From the NCBI GenBank assembly GCA_016709445.1, contig JADJMV010000015.1:62001-126000 (forward strand): a DNA stretch of 64,000 bases, written 5' to 3'. Every line of letters begins with the position of its first letter. The stretch's first letter is position 1. Shown one piece after another: positions 36,334-45,102 of the stretch. This DNA is from Phycisphaerales bacterium (lineage in GTDB: Bacteria > Planctomycetota > Phycisphaerae > Phycisphaerales > UBA1924). The notes beneath the pieces are model-generated. The model was not told the DNA's origin. It saw only the letters and a program-made list of their open reading frames with translations, and did no database searches. A program made the translations under genes and the position numbers.

Positions 36334-38598
36334 GTGCGCAGAACGTTCGGGCATCGTGGGTTTGGGAGATTGCGGCCGGGCCGGGGCGTTCGGCACGGCT
36401 TCGGGACTGCTTTAGCGGGTGTGCTCTGTCTGGGATGGGCGATCCCCGCGAGCGGACAGGAAGTGGAGGCGAACCGCCGCTGCCTGCAGTGCCACGGCCA
36501 GGAGCACATCGGCGAGTTGAATCCCGGAGAGCGGCTTTCGATGGTCGGCACGTGGCTCGGGGAAGACGGCGCCCCCGCGTCGCCCTCCGAGACGCACCGA
36601 GCTCTGCGCGGCGACGAGCCGGCCACGCGCCCCCTCCTCTACATTTCGCCCGACGCGCTGCACGGGAGCACGCACGCGGGCCTGGCGTGCGTCGACTGCC
36701 ACGAGGACGCGGCGCGTCTGCCGCATGAGCCCCGGCTCAATCTCCAGACGTGCGCAACGCAGTGCCACGCCAAGGAAGCGACCGAGTATCCCACCGGAGC
36801 GCACGAGGAAGCCCTCCTCCGCGGCGACAAGCTCGCGCCCACCTGCGCCTCCTGCCATGGCGGTCACCAGATCCTGCCGGTCGGGGACCGCCAATCCCCC
36901 CAGCACCGGCTGAACAGCATCTTCCTCTGCGCCGACTGCCACGAGCGCCACATGCGTGACACGCCCGGCGGGTACAAACCCCGGTCCCACATCGAGGCCT
37001 ACCTCCAGAGCGCGCACGGCAAGGCGGTGACCCAGAGCGGCCTCGTGGCGGCTCCGACCTGCGCGGACTGCCACGGCGCGCACGGCGTGCATCCAGTCTC
37101 TGATCCCGCGTCACCGGTGCACCGCGACAAGATCCCCCAGACCTGCGGGGCCTGCCACGTGGGAATCCTGAGCGTTTATCAGAAGAGCATCCACGGCGTG
37201 AAAGCCGCGGAAGGGGATGCCGACGCGCCGGTCTGCACCGACTGCCATACGTCGCACGAGATCATCCAGCCGGACAAGGTCGCGTTCAAGCTGGCCAGTG
37301 GAGACCGGTGCGGGAAGTGTCACGAAGACCGCATCGAGCACTACCGGGAGACATTCCACGGCAAGGCATTGACGCTGGGCCGGGCGAGCGTCGCGGCCTG
37401 CTACGACTGCCACGGGCATCACGACATTGTGCCGATCGACGACCCGAAGAGCCGGTTGCATGGCGACAACAAGCTCAAGACCTGCCAGCAATGCCATCCC
37501 TCCGCGACGGCCAAGTTCACGGGGTATCTCGCGCACGCCGATCATCTCAATCGCAAGCTCTACCCGGTGCTCTACTGGACCTTCATCGTCATGACGATGA
37601 TCGTCGTCGGCACGTTTCTCTTCTTCGGCGCCCACACGCTTCTGTGGACGGTCCGGTCGGCCGTGCTCTATATCCGCGACCGGAAGGCGTTCCGCGAGGC
37701 CAAACGCCAGGCGCTGCTCGACAAGGAGGCTTTCGTGCGGTTCCGGCCGTTCGAGCGGTTCCTGCACATCCTCGTGATGTCGAGCTTCCTGCTCCTCGTC
37801 GCCACGGGCATGCCCCTGAAGTTCTACTACACCCACTGGGCTAAGGAGGTCGTTCGGTACATCGGTGGGTTGGAGGCCGCGGCCCAACTCCACCGCCTCG
37901 GCGCCGTCATCACGTTTACCTACTTCACGTTGCACATCAGCAGCATGATGATGGCGGCGTTCAACGGGCGGGCGATGTTCCGCAACCCCAAGACGGGCCG
38001 CTTCAGCCCCCGGAGATTCCTCGGAGTGCTCTTCGGGCCCGACCTCCCCTATCCCCACATACAGGACTTGCGTGACTGGTGGGCGCACCAGAAGTGGTTC
38101 TTCGGGCGCGGCCCCCGACCGCAATTCGACAAGTGGACCTACTGGGAGAAGTTCGACTACATGGCGGTGTTCTGGGGTGTCGCGGTGATCGGGCTGAGCG
38201 GGCTGGTCATGTGGTTCCCAGAGTTCTTTACCCGGTTCCTCCCCGGCTGGATCATCAATGTCGCGTTGATCGTGCACAGCGACGAGGCGCTGCTGGCGGC
38301 CGGGTTCATCTTCGCGTTCCACTTCTTCAACGTCCATTTCCGCCTGGAGAAATTCCCGATCGACTCGGTGATCTTCTCGGGACGTATTTCCAAGACCGAG
38401 ATGCTCCACGAGCGCAGACGCTGGTACGACAGGCTTGTGGCGACCGGCCGCCTGGACGCCATCCGCATGAAGGACGAGTGGTCGCAATGGCGTCGTGTGA
38501 TCCACCCCGTGGGTTTCCTGGCCTTCGGCCTCGGTCTCGTGCTGCTGGTCCTCATCATCTACGCCATGGGTTCCCGCCTGATCGGCGGAGGCCATTAG
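36334..38598 (+). CDS. Undecahaem c-type cytochrome fused to a membrane b-type cytochrome (CbcL-like), copy 1
   Basis: The 754-residue product starts at a GTG with an export signal (GTALAGVLCLGWAIPASGQ). About 400 residues follow with eleven haem c sites: ten C-x-x-C-H (CLQCH, CVDCH, CASCH, CADCH twice, CGACH, CTDCH, CGKCH, CYDCH, CQQCH) and one C-x3-C-H (CATQCH, third). Several are in the CHxxH form of c3-type cytochromes. The C-terminal 340 residues have four or more membrane helices (YWTFIVMTMIVVGTFLFFGA, FLHILVMSSFLLLVATGMPL, VFWGVAVIGLSGLVMWFPEF, FLAFGLGLVLLVLIIYAMG) with histidines placed as in FdnI/HydC-type diheme cytochrome b. The layout matches quinol-oxidising CbcL of Geobacter, so I infer a quinone-to-periplasm electron entry point. 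It is the first gene of the operon. Confidence 0.9.
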   Translation: MRRTFGHRGFGRLRPGRGVRHGFGTALAGVLCLGWAIPASGQEVEANRRCLQCHGQEHIGELNPGERLSMVGTWLGEDGAPASPSETHRALRGDEPATRPLLYISPDALHGSTHAGLACVDCHEDAARLPHEPRLNLQTCATQCHAKEATEYPTGAHEEALLRGDKLAPTCASCHGGHQILPVGDRQSPQHRLNSIFLCADCHERHMRDTPGGYKPRSHIEAYLQSAHGKAVTQSGLVAAPTCADCHGAHGVHPVSDPASPVHRDKIPQTCGACHVGILSVYQKSIHGVKAAEGDADAPVCTDCHTSHEIIQPDKVAFKLASGDRCGKCHEDRIEHYRETFHGKALTLGRASVAACYDCHGHHDIVPIDDPKSRLHGDNKLKTCQQCHPSATAKFTGYLAHADHLNRKLYPVLYWTFIVMTMIVVGTFLFFGAHTLLWTVRSAVLYIRDRKAFREAKRQALLDKEAFVRFRPFERFLHILVMSSFLLLVATGMPLKFYYTHWAKEVVRYIGGLEAAAQLHRLGAVITFTYFTLHISSMMMAAFNGRAMFRNPKTGRFSPRRFLGVLFGPDLPYPHIQDLRDWWAHQKWFFGRGPRPQFDKWTYWEKFDYMAVFWGVAVIGLSGLVMWFPEFFTRFLPGWIINVALIVHSDEALLAAGFIFAFHFFNVHFRLEKFPIDSVIFSGRISKTEMLHERRRWYDRLVATGRLDAIRMKDEWSQWRRVIHPVGFLAFGLGLVLLVLIIYAMGSRLIGGGH

Positions 38599-38615
38599 CC
38601 AAAGAGGGGTCGTCG

Positions 38616-40883
38616 ATGTTCGCGGTGTCAGTCAGATTCGGTGGGTCGGGTTCGCCGGGCTGCTCATCGACGCGGGCCCCTCGGTCCGCAGTGCGGGGGT
38701 TGGTTCTCGCCGTCGCGCTCTGCGCGGTCACGGCGGCGGGGCAGCCCGCCCCGGGTGATCCGATGTTGCCGCGGGAACAGACCGAAGACAACCGCTGTCT
38801 GCAATGCCACGGCCGGCCCCACATCGCCGAATTACATCCCGACGAACGGCGTTCGATGGTCGGCACTGTGCTCGAGGCGGATCAGTTGCCCGAGTCGACC
38901 TCCCCCCCACCGCCCGGCTCCGTGCTTCCTGCCTCACCCGACGAGCCGCCCACGCGTCCGGGGCTCCTCGTGCAGGGCGGAGACTTCTCCGCCGGTCCGC
39001 ACGCCGGCGTGCGTTGCGTCGAGTGCCACACCGACGCCGCCCAACTCCCGCACGCGGCGGTGCTCATGAAAGCGACCTGCGCGACTTCGTGCCACCCCGG
39101 CGCCGTCGAGGCGTACTCGGGCAGCTCACACCGCGAGGCGCTGGACAAGGGCGATGAGCTCGCCCCCACCTGCGCCTCCTGCCACGGGAGCCACGACATC
39201 CTCCGCGTCACCGACCGGAAAGCGCCCCAGCACCATCTCAACAACCTCTTCCTCTGCGGAGACTGCCACCAGAAGCACGGGCGGGACGCGGACGGCAAGG
39301 ATTCCAAGCAACGCATCGACAACTACCTCGAATCGGCCCATGCCAAGGCGGTCACGCAGGCCGGGCTGCTCGGCGCCGCCACATGCGTGGACTGCCACGG
39401 GGCCCACGGCGTCCGACCCTCCGACGACAAGCGGTCCTCCGTGAGCCGCGAGCACGTCCCGCAGACGTGCGGCAAATGCCACGAGGGAGTCGCCGAGACG
39501 TACGCCACCAGCATCCATGGCAGGAAGCTTGCCGAGGGCGACAAGGACGCCCCGGTCTGTACGGATTGTCACACCGCCCACAGCATCACGCGAGCATCGT
39601 CGCCCGAGTTCATGGCCGATGTGATCAGCGAGTGCGGTCAATGCCACGACTCGCCGGACCGGAATGGCGACCGTGTCGGCACCTACTACATGACCTATGG
39701 AAAGAGCTATCACGGCCAGGTCACCAGGCTGGGATCGACCCGCGCCGCCCGCTGCAGCGACTGCCACGGCGCGCACGACATCCTCCCCCTCGACGACCCG
39801 GCCTCCCGGGTGGGCAGCGCCAACCTTGTGAGCACCTGCGGCCAGTCGGGCTGCCACGCGGGCGCCAACGCCAGCTTCGTCAAGTTCGACCCGCACGCCA
39901 ACTACCGGGACGGAAAGCACTACCCGATCCTCCACGGCGTGTGGTGGTATTTCATCATCGTCATGAGCAGCGTGTTCACCTTCTTCGGGCTGCACACCGT
40001 CCTGTGGTTCGTGCGTTCCATGATCGAGCAAAGGCCCGCCGGCCACAAGCACGCGCACGCGCCGACGGCGATCCGCCGCTTCACCGGCCTCAACCGCGTG
40101 AATCATGCCCTGGTGGCGTTGACCTTCTTTGGGCTCACGGCGACCGGCATACCACTGGTGTTTTCGTCGCACCCCTGGGCCCGCGTGCTCGCGTCGTTGT
40201 TCGGCGGCATCGAGGCCGCCGGCCTCTGGCACCGGTTCTTTGCAATCCTCCTGATCATCAACTTCACCCTGCACTTCTACGGACTCGGCCGCGCGTTCCT
40301 GAGGCGCCGACAGTCCTGGCACCAGTGGCTATTCGGCCCTGCCTCGCTGATCCCTCGGTGGAAGGACGTCACCGATTGCCTCAACATGTTCCGATGGTTC
40401 GTCGGGCTTGGCAGCAGGCCCTCCTTCGACCGTTGGACCTACTGGGAGAAATTCGACTACTGGGCCGAGGTATTCGGCTCCATGATCATCGGCGGCACGG
40501 GCCTGCTGCTGTGGTTCCCGGAGTTGCTGTCCAAGCTCCTGCCTGGCTGGGCGTTCAACGTCGCGATGATCATCCACGGCTACGAGGCCCTCCTCGCGAT
40601 CGGCTTCATTTTCACCATCCACTTCTTCAACGCCCACATCCGCCCGGGCACCTTCCCTGTTGACGAGGTCATCTTCACCGGCTCGGTGCCCGAGGAGGAG
40701 CTCAAGGAACACCGACCGGAGGAATACCGCCGGCTCGTCGAGAGTGGCCAGCTCGAGTCGCTCCGCGTGCCGGCGCCCAGCCCCTCGCAGCGGCCGAAGC
40801 TCATCCTCATCGCGGTCGTTTCGGTCGGCATCGGCGTCACGCTCCTCGCCCTCATCATCCTGGGAGGGCTCGGCATCATCTGA
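38616..40883 (+). CDS. Undecahaem c-type cytochrome fused to a membrane b-type cytochrome (CbcL-like), copy 2
   Basis: ATG 38616 follows GAGGGG, 17 nt after the first copy. The 755 residues are a paralogue of the previous protein: signal peptide (LVLAVALCAVTAAGQ), eleven haem c sites and a C-terminal cytochrome b domain (FIIVMSSVFTFFGLHTVLW, ALVALTFFGLTATGIPLVF, GSMIIGGTGLLLWFPEL). Nine sites are C-x-x-C-H. The third is C-x3-C-H (CATSCH), as in copy 1, and the last is C-x4-C-H (CGQSGCH) where copy 1 has CQQCH. The membrane part keeps the FDxWTYWEKFDY stretch seen in copy 1. The two copies have diverged widely in the soluble part, so they may work at different potentials or with different partners. 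Confidence 0.9.
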   Translation: MFAVSVRFGGSGSPGCSSTRAPRSAVRGLVLAVALCAVTAAGQPAPGDPMLPREQTEDNRCLQCHGRPHIAELHPDERRSMVGTVLEADQLPESTSPPPPGSVLPASPDEPPTRPGLLVQGGDFSAGPHAGVRCVECHTDAAQLPHAAVLMKATCATSCHPGAVEAYSGSSHREALDKGDELAPTCASCHGSHDILRVTDRKAPQHHLNNLFLCGDCHQKHGRDADGKDSKQRIDNYLESAHAKAVTQAGLLGAATCVDCHGAHGVRPSDDKRSSVSREHVPQTCGKCHEGVAETYATSIHGRKLAEGDKDAPVCTDCHTAHSITRASSPEFMADVISECGQCHDSPDRNGDRVGTYYMTYGKSYHGQVTRLGSTRAARCSDCHGAHDILPLDDPASRVGSANLVSTCGQSGCHAGANASFVKFDPHANYRDGKHYPILHGVWWYFIIVMSSVFTFFGLHTVLWFVRSMIEQRPAGHKHAHAPTAIRRFTGLNRVNHALVALTFFGLTATGIPLVFSSHPWARVLASLFGGIEAAGLWHRFFAILLIINFTLHFYGLGRAFLRRRQSWHQWLFGPASLIPRWKDVTDCLNMFRWFVGLGSRPSFDRWTYWEKFDYWAEVFGSMIIGGTGLLLWFPELLSKLLPGWAFNVAMIIHGYEALLAIGFIFTIHFFNAHIRPGTFPVDEVIFTGSVPEEELKEHRPEEYRRLVESGQLESLRVPAPSPSQRPKLILIAVVSVGIGVTLLALIILGGLGII

Positions 40884-40892
40884 GCCGTCAAC

Positions 40893-42425
40893 ATGGCACC
40901 CGCACGCCGCAAATCCGCCCCTCGCCCCTCCAAACGCCACCGACGCCGCAGGGTCGTCCTGCTCGTCGGCGCTCCGGCAGCGCTGCTGATCGTCCTCGCG
41001 GTCGTGCTGGCCTGGCGTCTGCGCGACCGCCATCCGCCGTTGCCTCCACCCCTTCCCACCCCGGCGGCCGGCGGACCGGTCGAGCCCGCGCCGAGACCGA
41101 CCCATCTGGTCAACTTCTCCGATGGCTGCGTCTCGGCCGAATGCCACGCCGGGATGGCCACAGCCCCGAAGCTCCACGAGCCGGTGGCCGAACTGGCCTG
41201 CGACGCCTGCCACCAGGGGGACAACGGCGGCCACGTCTATCCCCTCGTCGTCGGCCCCGACCGGCTCTGCCTGAAGTGCCATGACACCGGAACAACCGAG
41301 CCTGTGCAGCACCGCGCGATGTCGGCCGAGGGGTGCCTGGCCTGCCATGACCCGCATACCTCGGACAATGCACAGTTGCTCAACGCGGGCTCCGTCCGAG
41401 AGACGTGCGCCCGCTGCCACCCGACCACCGAGGGATCCACCCGGCACGAGCCCTACGCCGAGGGCAACTGCGGCGCCTGCCACGAGCCCCACGCCTCGGC
41501 CGAGCCCGGGCTGCTGCGCGGCGGCGTCGGGAGCCGACACTGCGCGATGTGCCACTCCGCAACGGACGAGGAGATGCGCTCGGCTCTGCACACCCATGCG
41601 GGCGTGGAGGGCGAGTGCCTCGCCTGTCACGGACCGCACGCGACCAAGCACAAGGGCCTGCTGGTCGCTGATATCGGTACCACGTGCAAGGGCTGCCACG
41701 CCGAGGTGTCGAAGGCCGTGGAGGGGTCGGTCGTCTCGCACGACGCCGTCTTGAAGGGGGACCAGTGCCTCGCCTGCCATCGTCCCCACGATTCCAACCT
41801 CGACAAGATGCTCCGCGGCGACGAAAGGACGGTTTGCCTGGGATGTCACAAGGACCAACTCAAAGCTCGTGACGGGCGCACGATCCCGGCAATGGGCGCC
41901 CTGCTGACCGCGTCACCGGTCATCCACGGTCCCGTGGCGGCGGGCAACTGCGGGGCTTGCCACAGCATCCACGGCGCGAACCACGAACGCCTGCTCCGAC
42001 AGCTCAATCCCAGCGTGCTCTACGGGTCGTTCGACATCCAGAACTACGCCCTCTGCTTCGGGTGCCACTCGCAGGAGCTCGTGCTGACCGATTCTGCGGA
42101 AGCCACGGGGTTCCGCGAGGGCACGCTGAACCTCCACAGGAAGCACATGACCTACGGCGGCAAGGCACGCAGCTGCGCGAGCTGCCACGCGGTCCACGGG
42201 AGTGTCCAGCCGCGGCTGATCGCCGACGCGGCGCCCTACGAGGGCTCGGACTGGCTCGTCCCGATCGATTTCAAGCTCACGCCGGACGGGGGAAGCTGCG
42301 CAAGCAGTTGTCACGAGACGCTCACCTACAGCCGGAGCGCACCCACGCCGGAGCTTGAAGCACCACCGGAGGGGGAACCGACCCCCCCGTCGGATCCCGC
42401 CGACCAGGAAGGGGGCGCCCCATGA
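40893..42425 (+). CDS. Membrane-anchored 15-haem c-type cytochrome (doubled CXXCH type), copy 1
   Basis: The 510-residue protein has an N-terminal anchor (VVLLVGAPAALLIVLAVVLAW) without a clear cleavage site, a Pro-rich spacer and fifteen haem c sites. The first is C-x4-C-H (CVSAECH), the last is C-x3-C-H (CASSCH) and the thirteen between are C-x-x-C-H, many with a following CHxPH or CHxxH (CLACHDPH, CGACHEPH, CLACHGPH, CLACHRPH). This is the doubled-CXXCH repeat pattern. It probably carries electrons across the periplasm from the b/c fusion proteins. It lies 9 nt after the previous gene and overlaps the next as ATGA. Confidence 0.9.
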   Translation: MAPARRKSAPRPSKRHRRRRVVLLVGAPAALLIVLAVVLAWRLRDRHPPLPPPLPTPAAGGPVEPAPRPTHLVNFSDGCVSAECHAGMATAPKLHEPVAELACDACHQGDNGGHVYPLVVGPDRLCLKCHDTGTTEPVQHRAMSAEGCLACHDPHTSDNAQLLNAGSVRETCARCHPTTEGSTRHEPYAEGNCGACHEPHASAEPGLLRGGVGSRHCAMCHSATDEEMRSALHTHAGVEGECLACHGPHATKHKGLLVADIGTTCKGCHAEVSKAVEGSVVSHDAVLKGDQCLACHRPHDSNLDKMLRGDERTVCLGCHKDQLKARDGRTIPAMGALLTASPVIHGPVAAGNCGACHSIHGANHERLLRQLNPSVLYGSFDIQNYALCFGCHSQELVLTDSAEATGFREGTLNLHRKHMTYGGKARSCASCHAVHGSVQPRLIADAAPYEGSDWLVPIDFKLTPDGGSCASSCHETLTYSRSAPTPELEAPPEGEPTPPSDPADQEGGAP

Positions 42426-43918
42426 AGCCTCGCACCGTCCGGTTCACCCTCCTCGCCTCGCTGGCCGCCGGCGCGGCGGCTCTCGCCCAGCCCGCGCCGG
42501 ACCGGCCCGTGCAACCGAACCCGGCGCTCCTGCAGCCGGCAGGTCCTGCCAAGTTGCCACCGCCGACCACCGACATCCCGAGAAACGGCTGTGTGACCGC
42601 CGAGTGTCACCCCGGCATCAAGGATCACAAGTACCTCCACGGCCCCGTGCTTGTCAACGCATGCGACGGGTGCCACAAACTGACCGACCCCGCAACCCAC
42701 CACTACGAGCCTGTCCGCGACCGCAGCGAGTTGTGCCTCTTCTGCCACGTGGTTGAGACCCCCCCCGACTCGATCCTGCACCAGCCCTTCCAGGAGGGCG
42801 ACTGCCTCTCCTGTCACGACCCCCACGGCAGCCGCGAGACCGCGCTGCTCCGGGGCCAGAAGTATTCGGATGCCTGCGCCAATTGCCATGCCGATGTGAC
42901 CGGAGCGCACGACACCGTGCACGGACCGGCCTCGGCCGGGGCGTGCGGGGCCTGTCACGAGCCGCACGCGGCGCCCCGTCCCTTCCTTCTCGCGGCCGAG
43001 GGGCGGGACCTCTGCCTGCGTTGCCACGTCACCACGGGGCTCGAGATCGACTCGATGCGGGACGTGCACGAGCCGGCGAAGGGTGACTGTCGCGTATGCC
43101 ATGATCCGCACGCGACCGACAACCCCTCGCTGCTCTCCGAGGAGCCGACCGCGCTGTGCACGGGGTGCCACGAGGACATTGCTCACACGATCGACACCGC
43201 CTCGACCAAGCACGCCGCGGTCACGACCGAGCGTTCCTGCCTCAACTGCCATGCCCCACACGCCGCCGACCATGGGGGCCTGCTCAAGCAGGACGTCAAC
43301 GCGTTGTGCTTCGAGTGCCACAACAAGAAGATTGCCAGGCCGGACGGCTCGATCATCCCGGACATGAAGGCCCTGATCGAAAACGGCCACAGCCTGCACG
43401 GCGCGATCGCTCAGGATAGCTGCATCGCCTGCCACGAGATCCACGGCGGGGGACACCGGCGGCTGCTCACCAACGAGTATCCCTCCAGCATCTACTACCC
43501 CTTCGACGAGAACGCGTACGCCCTCTGCTTCAGCTGCCACGACCGCGAGCTGGCGCTGGAATCCCGCACCGACGCGGTCACGTCGTTCCGCAACGGCGAC
43601 GAGAATCTGCACTATGTCCACGTGCATCGGGACCAGAAGGGCCGAACCTGCAGCGTCTGCCACGACGCCCACGCCGCCGACGCCGGCAAGCACATCCGCG
43701 CCTTCATCCCGTTCGGACCCTCGGGCTGGAACCTGCCGATCAGGTACGAGCAACTTCCCGACGGAGGCCGGTGTGGTCCCGGGTGCCACCAGCAATTCGA
43801 GTATTCCAGAACCAACCCGCTGACCTACCCACCCATCGACGAGGGCAAGTGGCAGGGCGGCGACCTCGTGCCCGGGGTCAAGGCCGAAGAGCCCGGCAAG
43901 AAGAAGCCCGGACGCTAA
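42422..43918 (+). CDS. Exported 15-haem c-type cytochrome (doubled CXXCH type), copy 2
   Basis: The 498-residue protein has a cleavable signal peptide (LLASLAAGAAALAQ), unlike the anchored copy 1. It has the same fifteen-site plan: first C-x4-C-H (CVTAECH), thirteen C-x-x-C-H, and last C-x3-C-H (CGPGCH). The shared segments LHGPV/LHEPV, NALCFECHNKKIARPDGSII and YALCFSCHDREL line up with copy 1 and mark a duplication. The C-terminus is Lys/Pro-rich. It should be soluble in the periplasm or exported further. No porin or outer-membrane partner gene is in the operon. Confidence 0.9.
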   Translation: MKPRTVRFTLLASLAAGAAALAQPAPDRPVQPNPALLQPAGPAKLPPPTTDIPRNGCVTAECHPGIKDHKYLHGPVLVNACDGCHKLTDPATHHYEPVRDRSELCLFCHVVETPPDSILHQPFQEGDCLSCHDPHGSRETALLRGQKYSDACANCHADVTGAHDTVHGPASAGACGACHEPHAAPRPFLLAAEGRDLCLRCHVTTGLEIDSMRDVHEPAKGDCRVCHDPHATDNPSLLSEEPTALCTGCHEDIAHTIDTASTKHAAVTTERSCLNCHAPHAADHGGLLKQDVNALCFECHNKKIARPDGSIIPDMKALIENGHSLHGAIAQDSCIACHEIHGGGHRRLLTNEYPSSIYYPFDENAYALCFSCHDRELALESRTDAVTSFRNGDENLHYVHVHRDQKGRTCSVCHDAHAADAGKHIRAFIPFGPSGWNLPIRYEQLPDGGRCGPGCHQQFEYSRTNPLTYPPIDEGKWQGGDLVPGVKAEEPGKKKPGR

Positions 43919-43973
43919 CCACCAGCACCACCGCCGGCCCCACCCGCCGGACCATGCAAGAAGGGAAAGTGCG

Positions 43974-44987
43974 ATGAAACTCCGATCTGCATTCCGACCC
44001 GTACTCGCCATCGGCGCGATCGCGGCGTGCCTGGCGATCCCGGCACGCGCCGACGGCCTGAGAAATGTCAAAGTCGGCGAAGAGGTCCCGGCCTACCGCC
44101 TCCCGACGATCGACGGCGTGCTCGCCGACAGCGAGGCGTCCAAGGGCTCCGTCGTGGTGCTCGTCTATCTCTCCGCGGAGCAGACCAGCTCAGAGATCGC
44201 CGCGAGCGAGTCCGCCGCGACGATCAAGCCCTACGAGGCCGACGGTGTTCAATTGCTCCACGTCACCGCGGACGTCGTCCACAAGCCATACTTCGAGAGA
44301 TTCCGCCAGGACCGGAATCTCACCACGGCCCTCGCCTTCGACGCCGAACGCACGCTGTACGGCAAGCTCGGGCTGATCGTCTTCCCCACGACCATCGTGA
44401 TCGATCGTGAGGGCAAGCTCGCCCATGTGATCTCCGCCCGCGGGCTCGACTACGCCCACACGCTCGACTGCTATGTTCGCCACACTCTGGGACGGTTGAC
44501 CGATGCGCAGCTGGCCGAAGCGCTCAAGACCCGCCCCTCGACCGACAGCTCACCCAAGAGCCTCGCCTCGCGGCACCGGGCCGCCGCCCGACTGCTCCGG
44601 GAAAAGGGGCTCCTCGATGCCTCCCGCAACGAGCTGGACAAGGCCCGTGAGCAGGACCCCGCGGACGTGGAGATCGCGCTCGACCTGGCCGACCTCGACA
44701 TCGCTTCTGACCAGCTCGACGAGGCGGAGACGCTCGTCGGCACGGTGCTGGCTTCCCAGCCCGAGCATCGCCGTGCGAAGCAGCTCCAGGGCGTGCTCCT
44801 CTACCGGCGCAACGACTTGGTCGGGGCCGAGGCGGTGCTGCTCGAGGCCCTTGACCTGAATCCCGATCCCGCCCGCGTGCACTACTACCTTGGCCGCATC
44901 TACGAGCAGCAGGGCGCACCCGAGAAGGCCCTCGAGCACTACCGCGAGGCGCTCCGGCACTTCCTCAAGGAGCCGGACCTCAAGTAA
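43974..44987 (+). CDS. Exported thioredoxin-fold (AhpC/TlpA-like) protein with TPR tail, no CXXC
   Basis: ATG 43974 follows AAGGGAAAG. The 337-residue product has a signal peptide (VLAIGAIAACLAIPARA) and a redoxin domain (VGEEVPAYRLPTIDGVLADS ... GSVVVLVYLSAEQTSS ... LIVFPTTIVIDREGKLAHV). At the usual CXXC position it reads AEQTSS, so it cannot do thiol exchange there. From about residue 200 there are tetratricopeptide repeats (ARLLREKGLLDASRNELDKA, YYLGRIYEQQGAPEKALEHY). It is the last operon gene and may be an assembly or docking factor for the cytochromes; that is a guess from position. Confidence 0.82.
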   Translation: MKLRSAFRPVLAIGAIAACLAIPARADGLRNVKVGEEVPAYRLPTIDGVLADSEASKGSVVVLVYLSAEQTSSEIAASESAATIKPYEADGVQLLHVTADVVHKPYFERFRQDRNLTTALAFDAERTLYGKLGLIVFPTTIVIDREGKLAHVISARGLDYAHTLDCYVRHTLGRLTDAQLAEALKTRPSTDSSPKSLASRHRAAARLLREKGLLDASRNELDKAREQDPADVEIALDLADLDIASDQLDEAETLVGTVLASQPEHRRAKQLQGVLLYRRNDLVGAEAVLLEALDLNPDPARVHYYLGRIYEQQGAPEKALEHYREALRHFLKEPDLK

Positions 44988-45045
44988 ACTGCACGAGGGC
45001 CCGGCCTACCCCGGGCGTCCCGCAGGGGAGGAGCCCGATCCATCG

Positions 45046-45085
45046 CCGGCGTGGGGCGCATCGTCGCGGATGCGCCCCACGCCGG
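45046..45085 (+). terminator. Perfect 17-bp hairpin ending the cytochrome operon
   Basis: CCGGCGTGGGGCGCATC (45046-45062) is followed by a six-nt loop (45063-45068) and its exact reverse complement (45069-45085). It begins 58 nt after the last operon gene. Only a short T-containing stretch (TGTTC) follows, so it may also act as an mRNA-protecting 3' structure. An alternative ATG for the next gene falls inside it, which argues for the later start at 45103. Confidence 0.75.
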
Positions 45086-45102
45086 TGTTCTACGATGCGG
45101 GC

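Noticed and set aside
37111..38595. A 494-codon open frame opposite the first cytochrome
   Set aside because: It is antisense to haem-binding and membrane segments and has no leader or family motif.
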